From assembly GCF_022919835.1 (NCBI RefSeq), contig NZ_CP095074.1, positions 3,019,501 through 3,083,500 of the forward strand: a stretch of DNA of 64,000 nt. Direction: 5' to 3'. This document shows positions 1 to 8,568 of this stretch, piece after piece. Source of the stretch: Halobacillus shinanisalinarum. GTDB lineage: Bacteria; Bacillota; Bacilli; Bacillales; Halobacillaceae. Position 1 is the first letter of the stretch. Each line of letters begins with the position of its first letter. The position numbers were made by a program, and so were the translations under genes. A model generated the notes under the pieces. The model saw only the letters and a list, made by a program, of their open reading frames with translations. It was not told the origin of the DNA and made no database searches.

Positions 1-3
1 CGA

Positions 4-852
4 ATGTATCATATTACGATTGAAAAGACGGCATTTGAAGCCTTTTTTGAAAAAATAAAAAATATCGGGGTACAAGAGCTCGAATATATTCCATATACGC
101 GATTTATTGTATCAAATGCATTGCAGGAAACACTCGGCGAAGCCTTCACAAAAACAGTGCAAAGTATTTTACAAGATCGTCAAACGGGTGGTTTTACCAT
201 TGGACTCGATGAAGACATAACAGACACGGATCAATATGTTCTGTTCTCCACTGCATTAACGCATTTGATTGGAGAATGCAACTTTGATGCAATGTCAGGG
301 AAATACTACGCCCGGTTCAAGGTAAAACATACTGATGAAAGTGATTCATACCTTCGTCAGGCATACCGATTGTTTACTTTTCACACGGACGGAACATTCG
401 TTGACGAATCAACTGACTGGCTCTTAATGATGAAAATGCAAGAAAGAAACGCCGTGGGTGGAGAATCCCGATTGTTGCATTTAGATGATTGGGAGGAATT
501 AGACAAGTTTTATAATCACCCTTTTGCCAGCAAAGAGATTACGTATAAAGCACCGGCAAGTAAAAACGTGAATCAGGATGTTAAAAGGAAAACCTTCTTT
601 CATCACAATAACGAACCATGTATTTGTTTCATCGATCAATTTGCCAATCCAGCTTCGATTGAGGAAGCTAAGTATTTGCGTGATTTATCTAACTCGATGG
701 AAGAAGATAAACATGTAGTAGAATTAGATCTTCCTGTAGGTCACCTTGTAATGGTAAATAACTTATTTTGGTTGCACGGCAGAGCAGCGTTTGAAAAAAA
801 TGAGGAGCTTGACCGTGAACTCCTTCGACAACGGGGAAGGTTTAAACAGTAA
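4..852 (+). CDS. glaH: Glutarate 2-hydroxylase GlaH (CsiD family)
   Basis: Fe(II)/2-oxoglutarate dioxygenase that hydroxylates glutarate to L-2-hydroxyglutarate in lysine/5-aminovalerate breakdown (family knowledge). Visible are the metal-binding H127-T-D129 in an HTDGTFVDESTDWLLMMKM-like block, the distal iron histidine H258 in NLFWLHGR, and a basic RELLRQRGRF tail that should hold the 2-oxoglutarate-binding arginine. The blocks HLIGECNFDAMSGKYYARF and LLHLDDWEELD match CsiD closely. The E. coli protein is about 325 residues and this one is 282. The frame is still open at the window edge (codon 1-3 is CGA), so the true start may lie upstream. The usual partner, L-2-hydroxyglutarate oxidase (lhgO), is not seen downstream. 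Confidence 0.9.
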   Translation: MYHITIEKTAFEAFFEKIKNIGVQELEYIPYTRFIVSNALQETLGEAFTKTVQSILQDRQTGGFTIGLDEDITDTDQYVLFSTALTHLIGECNFDAMSGKYYARFKVKHTDESDSYLRQAYRLFTFHTDGTFVDESTDWLLMMKMQERNAVGGESRLLHLDDWEELDKFYNHPFASKEITYKAPASKNVNQDVKRKTFFHHNNEPCICFIDQFANPASIEEAKYLRDLSNSMEEDKHVVELDLPVGHLVMVNNLFWLHGRAAFEKNEELDRELLRQRGRFKQ

Positions 853-1008
853 GTAGTTTCCTTTTCAACTAAGAAACTTCTTTTAAATACCAATTCTTAA
901 TAAGCTGTTTAGTTTATTTTGATTTAGGAAAGAAACCTTAAATAATAGGTTTTACTAACTGTTAAGCCTAATTGACCTATCGAAAAGATAGGGCAGTTCA
1001 TAGATCAG

Positions 1009-1066
1009 AGCCAGTTATATGTGTGGGGTTTCCCTTAAGGATTCCCCTACTATAATTGGCTTTTCT
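1009..1066 (+). terminator. Long imperfect hairpin after glaH, probable terminator
   Basis: The arms AGCCAGTTAT (1009-1018) and ATAATTGGCT (1052-1061) pair with one G-T wobble. The stem continues inward through GTGGGG/CCCCTAC, and TTTTCTCT follows at once. It sits about 160 bases past the glaH stop and fits a Rho-independent terminator, although the 30-base interior makes it longer than usual. Confidence 0.5.
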
Positions 1067-1311
1067 CTGCAAAAAGGAAGTATCAATATTTTAGAGGGAT
1101 TAACATTGTAGCTATAACAGTTTATATAATGGCAACCTTCATTGGTTTCATGTTCTTTTCAGATTTAAGCTTTAATGTCTCAACGATACTAGCTGCTATT
1201 TTTTATTATATAGCAGCTAGATTATTTAGAAGGAAATATCCTGTTATGGTGCAAGAAGAAACAGAACATATTCTAGATTTCAAATCTAATAAAGAAATTG
1301 TCCTACAATAA
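1039..1311 (+). pseudogene. C-terminal remnant of a membrane transporter (possibly amino-acid/GABA permease)
   Basis: The frame is open from 1039 to the stop at 1311. The first ATG (1129) lacks a ribosome site. The translation begins FRGINIVAITVYIMATF, then two hydrophobic stretches, then a basic LFRRKYP turn and a charged tail. This is how the last two membrane helices and cytosolic tail of an APC-type permease look. Lying between glaH and a semialdehyde dehydrogenase, it could be what remains of a gabP-like gene. The assignment rests on topology and context only; a short independent membrane protein is the alternative. Confidence 0.35.
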
Positions 1312-1371
1312 GGGATCAGACAACATTTGGATCAGGTTCTGGATTAATAGAGGTAATGGGGAGGATAAAAG

Positions 1372-2817
1372 ATGAGTCATTCAAACTACATTAACGGCCA
1401 ATGGCAGGAACCTATTTCTGGCGATTATAAAAATAACGTCAGCCCTCACGACAGTCAAGAAATTGAAGAATTCCCTGTCAGTACAGAAGCAGATGTACAA
1501 AAAGCCATCAGTTCAGCAAATAAAGCTTTTCCCTCTTGGAAAAAGCTCTCCTATCAACAGAGAGGTACTTACTTACTAAAAGCAGCAGAAATTTTAGAAG
1601 AGAACACAGAAGAAATTGGACGAGATCTTACGCTCGAGGAAGGGAAAACTTTAACGGAAGGCATTGGCGAAACACGCCGTGCGATTAATATCCTTAAATA
1701 CTATGCAGGAGAAGCAATGCAGCCAATTGGCAGTGTTATCCCTTCAGCTAACTCGGAAACCACGGTTTATACCAAACGCACACCATTAGGCCCTGTGGGA
1801 TTAATTACCCCGTGGAATTTTCCTATCGCTATTCCAGCATGGAAGATGGCTCCAGCCTTAATTTACGGCAACACTGTTGTTATAAAACCAGCAGACTTAA
1901 CACCTAAGTGTGTATATCACCTTATGAATGCCTTTCATGAAGCTGGTTTGCCAGCAGGTGTTGTTAACTGTGTATTTGGACGCGGTTCTGTGGTTGGAAA
2001 CGAACTTGTAGAAAACCGGGGGATTAAAGGTATCTCATTTACCGGGTCTAACTCAGTTGGCAGAGCTATTCAAAGTAAAGCAATGGCTAACGGTAAAAAG
2101 GTACAACTTGAAATGGGTGGTAAAAATCCATTGGTCATATTAGCTGATGCCGGAATCGATAATGCAGTTGAGCTGGCCATCAAAGGAGCTTATCAATCCA
2201 CCGGGCAAAAATGCACAGCAACCAGCCGTGTGATCGTAGAAGAAGAAATCTATGAAAGTTTCCGTGATCGACTGATAGAACGTACTCAAAGTCTAAAGGT
2301 AGGAAATCCATTAGTAGATGATTCTTTTATGGGACCATGTGTATCCCAATCCCAGTACGAAACAGTGCTCCGTATGATTGATCAAGGAAAAAATGAAGGT
2401 AACCTTCTTTGCGGTGGGGAATCGATAAAAACATCTGAACTCGAAAACGGTTATTATATCCAACCAACCATTTTTGAACTCTCGTCTCAAAATGCACGTA
2501 TAGCGACAGAAGAGATCTTCGGCCCAGTTATCGCTTTATTAAAAGCTGCTGATTACCAAGAAGCCGTTCAGATGGCCAATGACACAGAATTTGGACTGAG
2601 TGCATCCATATGCACCAATAACCTAAGCCGGGCTCAGCAATTCATCGATCAAATCGAGGTAGGCATGGTACATGTGAATTCTGAAACTGCAGGCGCGGAA
2701 CCACAAATACCGTTTGGAGGAATGAAAAATTCCAGTGATGGCCCTCGAGAACAAGGTAAAACAGCCATTGATTTTTACACCCAGGTCAAGACCGTATATT
2801 ATGACCAGCACAGATAG
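1372..2817 (+). CDS. gabD: NAD(P)-dependent semialdehyde dehydrogenase (GabD/DavD or alpha-ketoglutarate semialdehyde type)
   Basis: Aldehyde dehydrogenase of 481 residues, the full family length. It has the PWNF cofactor block (N149), general base E247 in LEMGGK, catalytic C281 in [11 protein letters not shown], and the FGGMKNSS C-terminal block. The sequence resembles the Bacillus YcbD/2,5-dioxovalerate dehydrogenase branch as well as succinate-semialdehyde dehydrogenase. Next to glaH, the likely substrate is glutarate semialdehyde or succinate semialdehyde, feeding the lysine/5-aminovalerate route; this is inferred from context. The start has the ribosome site GGGGAGG at 1357-1363. A hairpin overlapping the stop codon ends the transcript. 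Confidence 0.85.
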   Translation: MSHSNYINGQWQEPISGDYKNNVSPHDSQEIEEFPVSTEADVQKAISSANKAFPSWKKLSYQQRGTYLLKAAEILEENTEEIGRDLTLEEGKTLTEGIGETRRAINILKYYAGEAMQPIGSVIPSANSETTVYTKRTPLGPVGLITPWNFPIAIPAWKMAPALIYGNTVVIKPADLTPKCVYHLMNAFHEAGLPAGVVNCVFGRGSVVGNELVENRGIKGISFTGSNSVGRAIQSKAMANGKKVQLEMGGKNPLVILADAGIDNAVELAIKGAYQSTGQKCTATSRVIVEEEIYESFRDRLIERTQSLKVGNPLVDDSFMGPCVSQSQYETVLRMIDQGKNEGNLLCGGESIKTSELENGYYIQPTIFELSSQNARIATEEIFGPVIALLKAADYQEAVQMANDTEFGLSASICTNNLSRAQQFIDQIEVGMVHVNSETAGAEPQIPFGGMKNSSDGPREQGKTAIDFYTQVKTVYYDQHR

Positions 2818-2840
2818 CAGGCCTTGCGCCTGCTTTTTAT
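2816..2840 (+). terminator. Intrinsic terminator of the semialdehyde dehydrogenase gene
   Basis: AGCAGGC (2816-2822) and GCCTGCT (2828-2834) form a 7-bp GC-rich stem with a 5-base loop, followed by TTTTTATT. The stem starts inside the stop codon. Confidence 0.75.
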
Positions 2841-2884
2841 TACGGTTATTTTCCCTTTTGCCCTTCGAATCGTAAAAAAGCACA

Positions 2885-2948
2885 AATCTTCTAACCTTCC
2901 AATGGGGCAGGTACCGCATTCCTTTCCCCATTGGAAGGTTAGAAGATT
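2885..2948. repeat. Perfect 23-bp inverted repeat
   Basis: The arm at 2885-2907 (starts AATCTTCTAACC) is exactly complementary to 2926-2948 (ends GGTTAGAAGATT), with an 18-base spacer. No T-run follows on the + strand; A-tracts flank both sides. It may terminate transcription, be a MITE-like insertion, or be a protein-binding dyad. Its arms were not noticed elsewhere in the window. Confidence 0.85.
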
Positions 2949-2992
2949 AAAAACCGTCAATACATTTTCACGGCATTTCCATCTATCAGTTA

Positions 2993-3097
2993 GTCTTATC
3001 ATCTTTCTATATAACAGCCATTAATTATCCGTATAATTTCAAGACCATTTTCTGTGCTATGGTTTAAAAAAAGATGGAAAGGAGTATGTTGAAAATG
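2993..3097 (+). promoter_or_regulatory. Leader/promoter block shared with the lipoprotein gene at 18776 (copy A)
   Basis: About 105 bases here match 18636-18739 at roughly 80% identity. The first 33 bases have a single mismatch, and the match runs up to the ribosome site. It contains a good -10 box, TATAAT (3032-3037), without a clear -35, and a small CCAT..ATGG dyad just downstream. The conservation suggests a promoter or operator rather than coding sequence. Confidence 0.6.
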
Positions 3098-4159
3098 GCA
3101 CAACAAGAAATTACGGAGAAATTAGATGAGGTACCTTCTTCAGGGCAACAGAAAAAATCAGGAAAGAGACCGAATCGGGCGTTACCGTGGATCGGCGGAA
3201 TTGCATTCACTTTTTTCATTGCATTATTGGGGCTTGGGTTAGCAAAAATACCTGGGTTTGACCGCGTAGGCCCTCTTGCTTGTGCAATCATCATCGCCAT
3301 CATTTGCCGTCAAATTTGGGAATATCCCGAGAAAATCCGTCCGGGAATCGAATTTTCCGCTAAAAAATTACTTAGGTATGCCATTGTGTTATACGGATTA
3401 AAATTAAATATTGCGGTTATCTTTAATCAGGGTATGCCCTTACTAGTTCGTGATATCGGAACCATTGTTTTTGCCATGGCAATTATGCTGTTGATAGCGA
3501 AATGGTTAAAGGCCGATTTTGTATTATCCCTTCTCCTTGCAGTCGGAACAGCCGTTTGCGGTGCAGCAGCTATTGCAGCTGTATCACCAATTGTGAAATC
3601 TGAAGAGGAGGATACGGCGATCGGGGTAGGTATTATTGCTTTAGCCGGAACCGTTTTCGCTCTACTTTATACTGTGATTCGACCTTTCTTGCCTATATCC
3701 GGTTCCGACTATGGGGTTTGGTCTGGGATAAGTTTACATGAAATTGCTCATGTTGCCTTAGCTGCTGCACCTGGAGGAGAAGATGCATTAGCTATTGCTC
3801 TATTAGCTAAATTAGGTCGAGTCTTTTTATTGGTTCCTTTATGTTTTATTCTAATGTATTGGATGAAGAAGCGAAACGTTAATGATGCTGGTAAAACAAA
3901 GGTGGATTTCCCGTGGTTTTTAATTGGCTTTATCGTCATGAGTCTCTTTGGAAGCTATGTCATTGGGGAATATATTGAAATACCGGTAACAATCATGGAT
4001 GGAATAGCTTATCTATCCACGTTTATTCTAACCATGGCGATGGTTGGACTCGGATTAAACGTCAGTTTCCAAGCTTTGCGAACAAAAGCGTCCCGTCCGT
4101 TTATTGCGATGCTCATTACATCTTTACTGTTATCTGTCCTTACCTTTTTCACCTTATAG
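3095..4159 (+). CDS. YeiH/UPF0324 family membrane protein, putative sulfite/sulfate exporter
   Basis: A 354-residue membrane protein with about 10 hydrophobic segments after a charged N-terminal tail. It matches the YeiH/UPF0324 family: GLKLNIAVIF, the VGTAVCGAAAIAAVSP core and a WSGISLHEIAHVALAA motif. The start at 3095 is preferred because AAAGGAG (3078-3084) lies 10 bases upstream; upstream ATGs at 3074 and 3086 overlap or abut that site. Sulfonate degraders commonly pair such exporters with xsc to remove sulfite, which is toxic; that role is inferred from the downstream taurine genes. Direct biochemical proof for this family is limited. Confidence 0.75.
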   Translation: MAQQEITEKLDEVPSSGQQKKSGKRPNRALPWIGGIAFTFFIALLGLGLAKIPGFDRVGPLACAIIIAIICRQIWEYPEKIRPGIEFSAKKLLRYAIVLYGLKLNIAVIFNQGMPLLVRDIGTIVFAMAIMLLIAKWLKADFVLSLLLAVGTAVCGAAAIAAVSPIVKSEEEDTAIGVGIIALAGTVFALLYTVIRPFLPISGSDYGVWSGISLHEIAHVALAAAPGGEDALAIALLAKLGRVFLLVPLCFILMYWMKKRNVNDAGKTKVDFPWFLIGFIVMSLFGSYVIGEYIEIPVTIMDGIAYLSTFILTMAMVGLGLNVSFQALRTKASRPFIAMLITSLLLSVLTFFTL

Positions 4160-4462
4160 TTGTTTTTAAAAAGTTTTTAGTTTCAAACAGACGAATATCC
4201 TATGTTGACTTGTTTCGGGATCACGCTTATAACAGGGGTCCTCGTGAACAGCGTAAAGATTATATACCATATAAAAGCTTCCTTCCCACTTTATAATATT
4301 TTCCTATTTCAGTTATTAAGGATTCTGATATCAGAATTTATTGAAAATTTCGAACCGGCAAGTTTATAATTTAGATATAGATGAACTAAATAAATTCATA
4401 ACCTACTTGAAAGGATTACGAATAGATCTGCAATCGAGTAGGATCAGTGAAAGGGGGATGTG
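4160..4462. other. Intergenic region without a recognisable gene
   Basis: About 300 AT-rich bases between the exporter and the regulator leader. No ORF, RNA element or repeat was recognised. It presumably carries the promoter for the gntR-ald-tpa genes. Confidence 0.4.
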
Positions 4463-4516
4463 ATGGATAGAGAGATTAAACTTTACTTGGCATTGAAACC
4501 GCTTGCAAATTGGTAG
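4463..4516 (+). CDS. Possible 17-residue leader peptide upstream of the GntR gene
   Basis: ATG at 4463 follows a strong AAAGGGGG site (4450-4456) by a few bases and encodes MDREIKLYLALKPLANW before TAG. The last codons overlap a perfect cre box. It could be a leader peptide or the stub of a deleted gene. Evidence is limited to the ribosome site and position. Confidence 0.25.
   Translation: MDREIKLYLALKPLANW
4494..4507 (+). promoter_or_regulatory. cre box (CcpA site) upstream of the taurine regulator
   Basis: TGAAACCGCTTGCA fits the TGNAANCGNTNNCA consensus at every defined position. It lies 43 bases before the GntR start and would put the taurine genes under carbon catabolite control. Confidence 0.6.
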
Positions 4517-4550
4517 ATGTTTTATTTTGAAAAAAGTGGAGGTCTCACCA

Positions 4551-5273
4551 ATGTCTTTAGATCATACAAACCCTGTTCCACTTCATATTCAACTGAAGGA
4601 GATCTTAGAAAAAGAAATTTTTGACGGGAAATATAAAACAAAAATTCCGAGTGAAAGGGAATTTATGGAGGATTTCTCGATTAGCCGTAGCACAGTCAGA
4701 GAGGCCATTAATCTTCTAGTCCGGGATGGCGCTCTAGAAAAAAAGAAGGGTAAAGGGACATTTATTTCATTTAAGCCTATTCAAGAATGGTTAGGGTACT
4801 TAGGCAGTACGACAGAAACGATTCGCGGAATGGGGATGAAGCCGGGAGCAAAACTAATTGACCACGGGATTATTAAACCAGATCAATCAGTTAGTACATT
4901 AACCGGACTTGATGTTGCATACTTTATTAAAAGGGTTCGCTATGCAGACGACGTTCCAATCGCCATAGAAAATCAATACTACCCCGTCGAGATCGGGAGA
5001 AAGCTTGCGCAATATGACTTAGATAACGCAACCCTTTACGATTTACTTGAGAAGAAATTGGAAATACATTTTGCAGATGCAGAGCAAATGATCACGAGTG
5101 GTCCATTTCATGAAAGCGATGCAAAACTTTTAGGTGTATCTCCAGCTTCATGTACTTTGATCATCAATCGAATGATTTATGATAACGAAGGGGATCTCGT
5201 TGAATATCAAGAAGGCTTCTACCGTTCAGACATGTATTCGTTTTCTATCAATTTATCAAGAAAAAATAGCTAA
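4551..5273 (+). CDS. GntR-family (HutC/UTRA) transcriptional regulator of taurine genes
   Basis: A 240-residue protein. The N-terminal winged helix covers about residues 7-70 (PVPLHIQLKEILEKEI, then PSEREFMEDFSISRSTVREAI). The rest is a UTRA effector domain with the typical FIKRVRYADDVPIAIENQYYP-like core. The start at 4551 has GTGGAGG about 8 bases upstream; an upstream in-frame codon at 4503 lacks one. Placed directly ahead of ald-tpa-xsc, it is probably a local regulator responding to taurine, sulfoacetaldehyde or a phosphorylated signal. The effector is unknown. Confidence 0.8.
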   Translation: MSLDHTNPVPLHIQLKEILEKEIFDGKYKTKIPSEREFMEDFSISRSTVREAINLLVRDGALEKKKGKGTFISFKPIQEWLGYLGSTTETIRGMGMKPGAKLIDHGIIKPDQSVSTLTGLDVAYFIKRVRYADDVPIAIENQYYPVEIGRKLAQYDLDNATLYDLLEKKLEIHFADAEQMITSGPFHESDAKLLGVSPASCTLIINRMIYDNEGDLVEYQEGFYRSDMYSFSINLSRKNS

Positions 5274-5380
5274 CTAGGATTATTTCATCTTTAAACTGGT
5301 CCGGACAATGCGATGTCCTGATGACCTTGTAGGAACAAGGCAGATGGAAGAATGATTCATTACAAAGAGGAGGAAAGCAA

Positions 5381-6517
5381 ATGATTATAGGGATACCTAG
5401 GGAGATAAAGAATAACGAAAACCGTGTGGCTATTACACCTGCTGGAATAACGGCTTATAGAAAGGCAGGCCATGAAGTTTGGGTGGAAAGTGGTGCCGGG
5501 GTAGGCAGTGGGATTTCTGATCAAGAGTATAAGGCAGCTGGAGCCATAATCATGCCTTCACCGCAAGATGTTTGGGAAGCTGAAATGGTGCTCAAAGTGA
5601 AAGAACCGCAGCCAGAGGAATATCAATACTTCCGTGAGGGATTAATCTTGTTCACTTATCTTCATCTTGCTGCGGAACCGGGCCTTACCGCAGCACTTCT
5701 AGAATGCAGAGTTACTGCCATCGCCTATGAAACCATCCAACTAGACAACGGTGCCCTTCCATTACTAACGCCTATGAGCGAGGTAGCTGGAAGAATGTCT
5801 ATACAAATTGGGGCTCATTTTTTAGAAAAGTTAAATGGCGGAAAAGGCACCCTTTTAGGTGGAGTACCCGGGGTTCAAGCAGGGGATGTTGTCATTCTCG
5901 GCGGAGGTATAGTTGGGACGAATGCAGCTAAGATGGCATTGGGTTTAGGTGCCAATGTGACTTTGCTGGACATTAACCCTAACAGACTAAGAGAATTGGA
6001 TAATGAATTTAGCGGTCAAATCAACACGGTTATGTCAAATGAATTCAATATTGCAGCTGCAGTGGAAAGAGCGGATTTATTGGTTGGCGCGGTATTAATC
6101 CCCGGTGCAAAGGCTCCTCAACTAGTTGTAGAGGACATGGTCAAAACGATGAGGGATGGTTCAGTTATTGTTGACGTGGCCATTGATCAGGGGGGATCCA
6201 TTGAGACAGCCAATCGAATTTCGACTCATGATCAGCCAACGTATGTGAAGCATGGGGTCGTCCATTATGCAGTCGCCAATATCCCTGGGGCCGTATCAAG
6301 TACATCGACTTATGCTTTGACAAACGTGACAACTCAGTACGGTGTGTTACTTGCAAGTAAAGGATATAAGCAAGCGATCAGCGGAAATAAAGCATTAGCC
6401 CAAGGGATTAACACGTTAAAGGGATACGTTACACATCCAGCGGTAGCGAAAGCCTTAGGTTTACCTTATCAACCGGCCGAATTATTGCTAGAGGATTTAG
6501 CCACCACTTCATCATGA
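5381..6517 (+). CDS. ald: Alanine dehydrogenase
   Basis: NAD-dependent L-alanine dehydrogenase (alanine to pyruvate and ammonium), 378 residues as usual for the family. Visible are the N-terminal [20 protein letters not shown] block with R15, substrate-binding K74 in VLKVKEP, H95 in TYLHLAAEP, a Rossmann [10 protein letters not shown] motif, and DVAIDQGG near the C-terminus with the catalytic Asp. The ribosome site GAGGAGG precedes the ATG. Between gntR and tpa, its job here is probably to regenerate pyruvate, the amino acceptor of the taurine aminotransferase. It may be a second ald copy dedicated to this pathway. Confidence 0.93.
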   Translation: MIIGIPREIKNNENRVAITPAGITAYRKAGHEVWVESGAGVGSGISDQEYKAAGAIIMPSPQDVWEAEMVLKVKEPQPEEYQYFREGLILFTYLHLAAEPGLTAALLECRVTAIAYETIQLDNGALPLLTPMSEVAGRMSIQIGAHFLEKLNGGKGTLLGGVPGVQAGDVVILGGGIVGTNAAKMALGLGANVTLLDINPNRLRELDNEFSGQINTVMSNEFNIAAAVERADLLVGAVLIPGAKAPQLVVEDMVKTMRDGSVIVDVAIDQGGSIETANRISTHDQPTYVKHGVVHYAVANIPGAVSSTSTYALTNVTTQYGVLLASKGYKQAISGNKALAQGINTLKGYVTHPAVAKALGLPYQPAELLLEDLATTSS

Positions 6518-6614
6518 TTTATTCGTAAAGGAAAGACATTAGATGTAGCTTGATGTTTCTGTTGCCGATTTCTAAAGCTTGTATCTTAATCATCTATTAA
6601 AGGGGATGAATGTG

Positions 6615-8006
6615 ATGAAGGTAAAAGAAGAAATGGATAGTTTGGTGAAAAAGGATACGGATCATCTATGGCATGCCATGCATCGTCATGTTGAAAACCA
6701 ACCAACGATGGTCGCGGAATCTGGTGAGGGTTCATGGTTTACAGATGTGAATGGGAATAGATATTTAGATGGGGTATCAGGGTTATGGTGTTTAAATTTA
6801 GGTCATGGCCGACAAGAAATCATTGATGCTGCAAGTGAGCAAATGAAGCAATTATCATATTTTCCATTGACGTTGAGCCATATGCCGGCTATTAACTTAT
6901 CGGCGAAAATCAGTCAACTTTTAGGGGGATCCTATAAAACATTTTTCTCAAATAGCGGATCTGAAGCCAACGAAGCTGCCTTTAAGATTGCTCGTCAATA
7001 TCACGATCAAAACGGAAATCCTGGAAAGTACAAATTTATTTCAAGATACCGTGCGTACCATGGAACGACCTTAGGGGCATTAAGTGCAACAGCGCAAGCG
7101 AATCGTCGTATGAAATATGATCCAGGTGTACCGGGCTTTCTCCATACCCCGCCTCCATATAGTTACCGTAGCCTTTTTGATGAAGATGCGGAAAAAAGCG
7201 ATTTAATCGCCGCAGAAATGATTGATCAAATGATTACGTGGGAGGGGGCAGAATCCGTAGCCGGTGTCATTATGGAGCCGTTTATTTCTGGCGGGGGAGT
7301 CATCATACCATCTAAAGCCTATTTAAAACGAGTTTCCGAGATTTGTAAAAAACATGATGTGCTCCTAATAATGGATGAAGTGGTTTCAGGCTTCGGACGT
7401 ACCGGAAAGATGTTTGGATTCATGCACACAGAGGGTGTTGAACCAGATATCGTTACGATGGCAAAAGGATTGACAAGTGGTTACTTGCCATTAGGGGCAA
7501 CGGCCGTTAAATCTGACATCTACGAAAAATTTAAAGAAGCCGGTGACCATAACCACTTTAGACACGTTTCCACATACGGGGGACACCCAGCATCGTGTGC
7601 GGTTGCCTTAAAAAATATTGAAATTATTGAGAGAGAAAATCTTGTGAATCGAGTCGATGAGCTAGGGGAAACCATTTTAGGGCAACTAAAAGAGTTGATC
7701 GAACACGAGAATGTCGGCGAAGTCAGGAGCGTTGGTTTCCTTTATGGCATCGAAATGGTCGAGGATAAGCAGACCAAAAAACCGGCCTCCGACCAATTGA
7801 TTGGTTCCATTATTGGGAAATGTAAAGAAAATGGATTAATTATCGGACGCAACGGTGACACCGTACCTGGTTACAATAACGTACTAATTATAGCGCCACC
7901 CCTCTCCTCAACAGAAGATGATTTAGAGTTTGTAGTGAATACAGTGAAGTCAGCGTTTTATGATTTAAAAGCCTACGTTAAAATCGAAAAAACAAGTAAA
8001 AATTGA
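6615..8006 (+). CDS. tpa: Taurine-pyruvate aminotransferase (class III PLP aminotransferase)
   Basis: A 463-residue class III aminotransferase. It has the phosphate-binding SGSEANEAAFK block (about 114-124), YHGTTLGALSAT, DEVVSGFGRTG with D254, and the PLP lysine K284 in MAKGLTSGY. Closest remembered family is Tpa, which converts taurine and pyruvate to sulfoacetaldehyde and alanine. The order ald-tpa-xsc supports this strongly. The start at 6615 has AGGGG (6601-6605) 9 bases upstream; an upstream TTG at 6579 has no site. Other omega-amino acid aminotransferases look similar, so specificity leans on context. Confidence 0.85.
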   Translation: MKVKEEMDSLVKKDTDHLWHAMHRHVENQPTMVAESGEGSWFTDVNGNRYLDGVSGLWCLNLGHGRQEIIDAASEQMKQLSYFPLTLSHMPAINLSAKISQLLGGSYKTFFSNSGSEANEAAFKIARQYHDQNGNPGKYKFISRYRAYHGTTLGALSATAQANRRMKYDPGVPGFLHTPPPYSYRSLFDEDAEKSDLIAAEMIDQMITWEGAESVAGVIMEPFISGGGVIIPSKAYLKRVSEICKKHDVLLIMDEVVSGFGRTGKMFGFMHTEGVEPDIVTMAKGLTSGYLPLGATAVKSDIYEKFKEAGDHNHFRHVSTYGGHPASCAVALKNIEIIERENLVNRVDELGETILGQLKELIEHENVGEVRSVGFLYGIEMVEDKQTKKPASDQLIGSIIGKCKENGLIIGRNGDTVPGYNNVLIIAPPLSSTEDDLEFVVNTVKSAFYDLKAYVKIEKTSKN

Positions 8007-8064
8007 ATTAGCAGCTTATTGCTAGGTGTTCTTTGAACACCCTCTCATAGAAAGGTGAGCGATT

Positions 8065-8525
8065 ATGAACTATGAGAAGCTACAAACTTTCATCACAGTG
8101 GCTGGTAAGAAAAGCTTTTCTGAAGCAGCTAAATTACTCTATTTATCCCAACCAACGATTACATCCCAGATAAAATTACTAGAAAAAGACTTGAATACGA
8201 CATTGTTCGAACGAACGACGAAACAGGTTCAACTAACACAGGCTGCCAATGTTCCTTATCGTTATGCTAAAGAAATCATCAAGATAAGCGAAACAGCTGA
8301 AAAGGAAATTATGAGCATGTCTGATCAAGTTTATGGTGACCTAAAAATCGCCTGCAGCCTAACCATTGGTGAGAATATTCTTCCGCAAATTTTAGGGGAG
8401 TTTAGAAAAGAATATCCTTTGACGTCTATCATCGGGATGTAGTGTTGAAGTCTACAGCAGAATTATTTCTTCATTCTATTAAACCTTTAGATAAAAAATT
8501 AACGTTAGAATCCCCAGTATGCTAG
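8065..8525 (+). pseudogene. LysR-family regulator with internal deletion (CysB/CysL-like remnant)
   Basis: The N-terminal 125 residues are a normal LysR winged helix (MNYEKLQTFITVAGKKSFSE..., then LYLSQPTITSQIKLLEKDL) with the start of the effector domain. The frame stops at 8442. A different frame, 8442-8525, reads VLKSTAELFLHSIKPLDKKL, which resembles the last helix of LysR effector domains. LysR proteins are about 290-300 residues, so roughly 150 residues have been deleted and the two ends joined out of frame. It lies between tpa and xsc, where a regulator of sulfonate use would be expected. Ribosome site AAAGGTGAG. Confidence 0.8.
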
Positions 8526-8568
8526 ACAGGGGAATAAATATATATAATTAATTTAGGAGGAATTTCGT

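Noticed and set aside
2623-3024. Overlapping ORFs on both strands around the 23-bp inverted repeat
   Set aside because: They are mirror translations of the palindrome and the 3' end of the dehydrogenase, without ribosome sites or family features.
6579-6614. Upstream TTG start for the taurine aminotransferase
   Set aside because: No ribosome site; 6615 is well placed after AGGGG.
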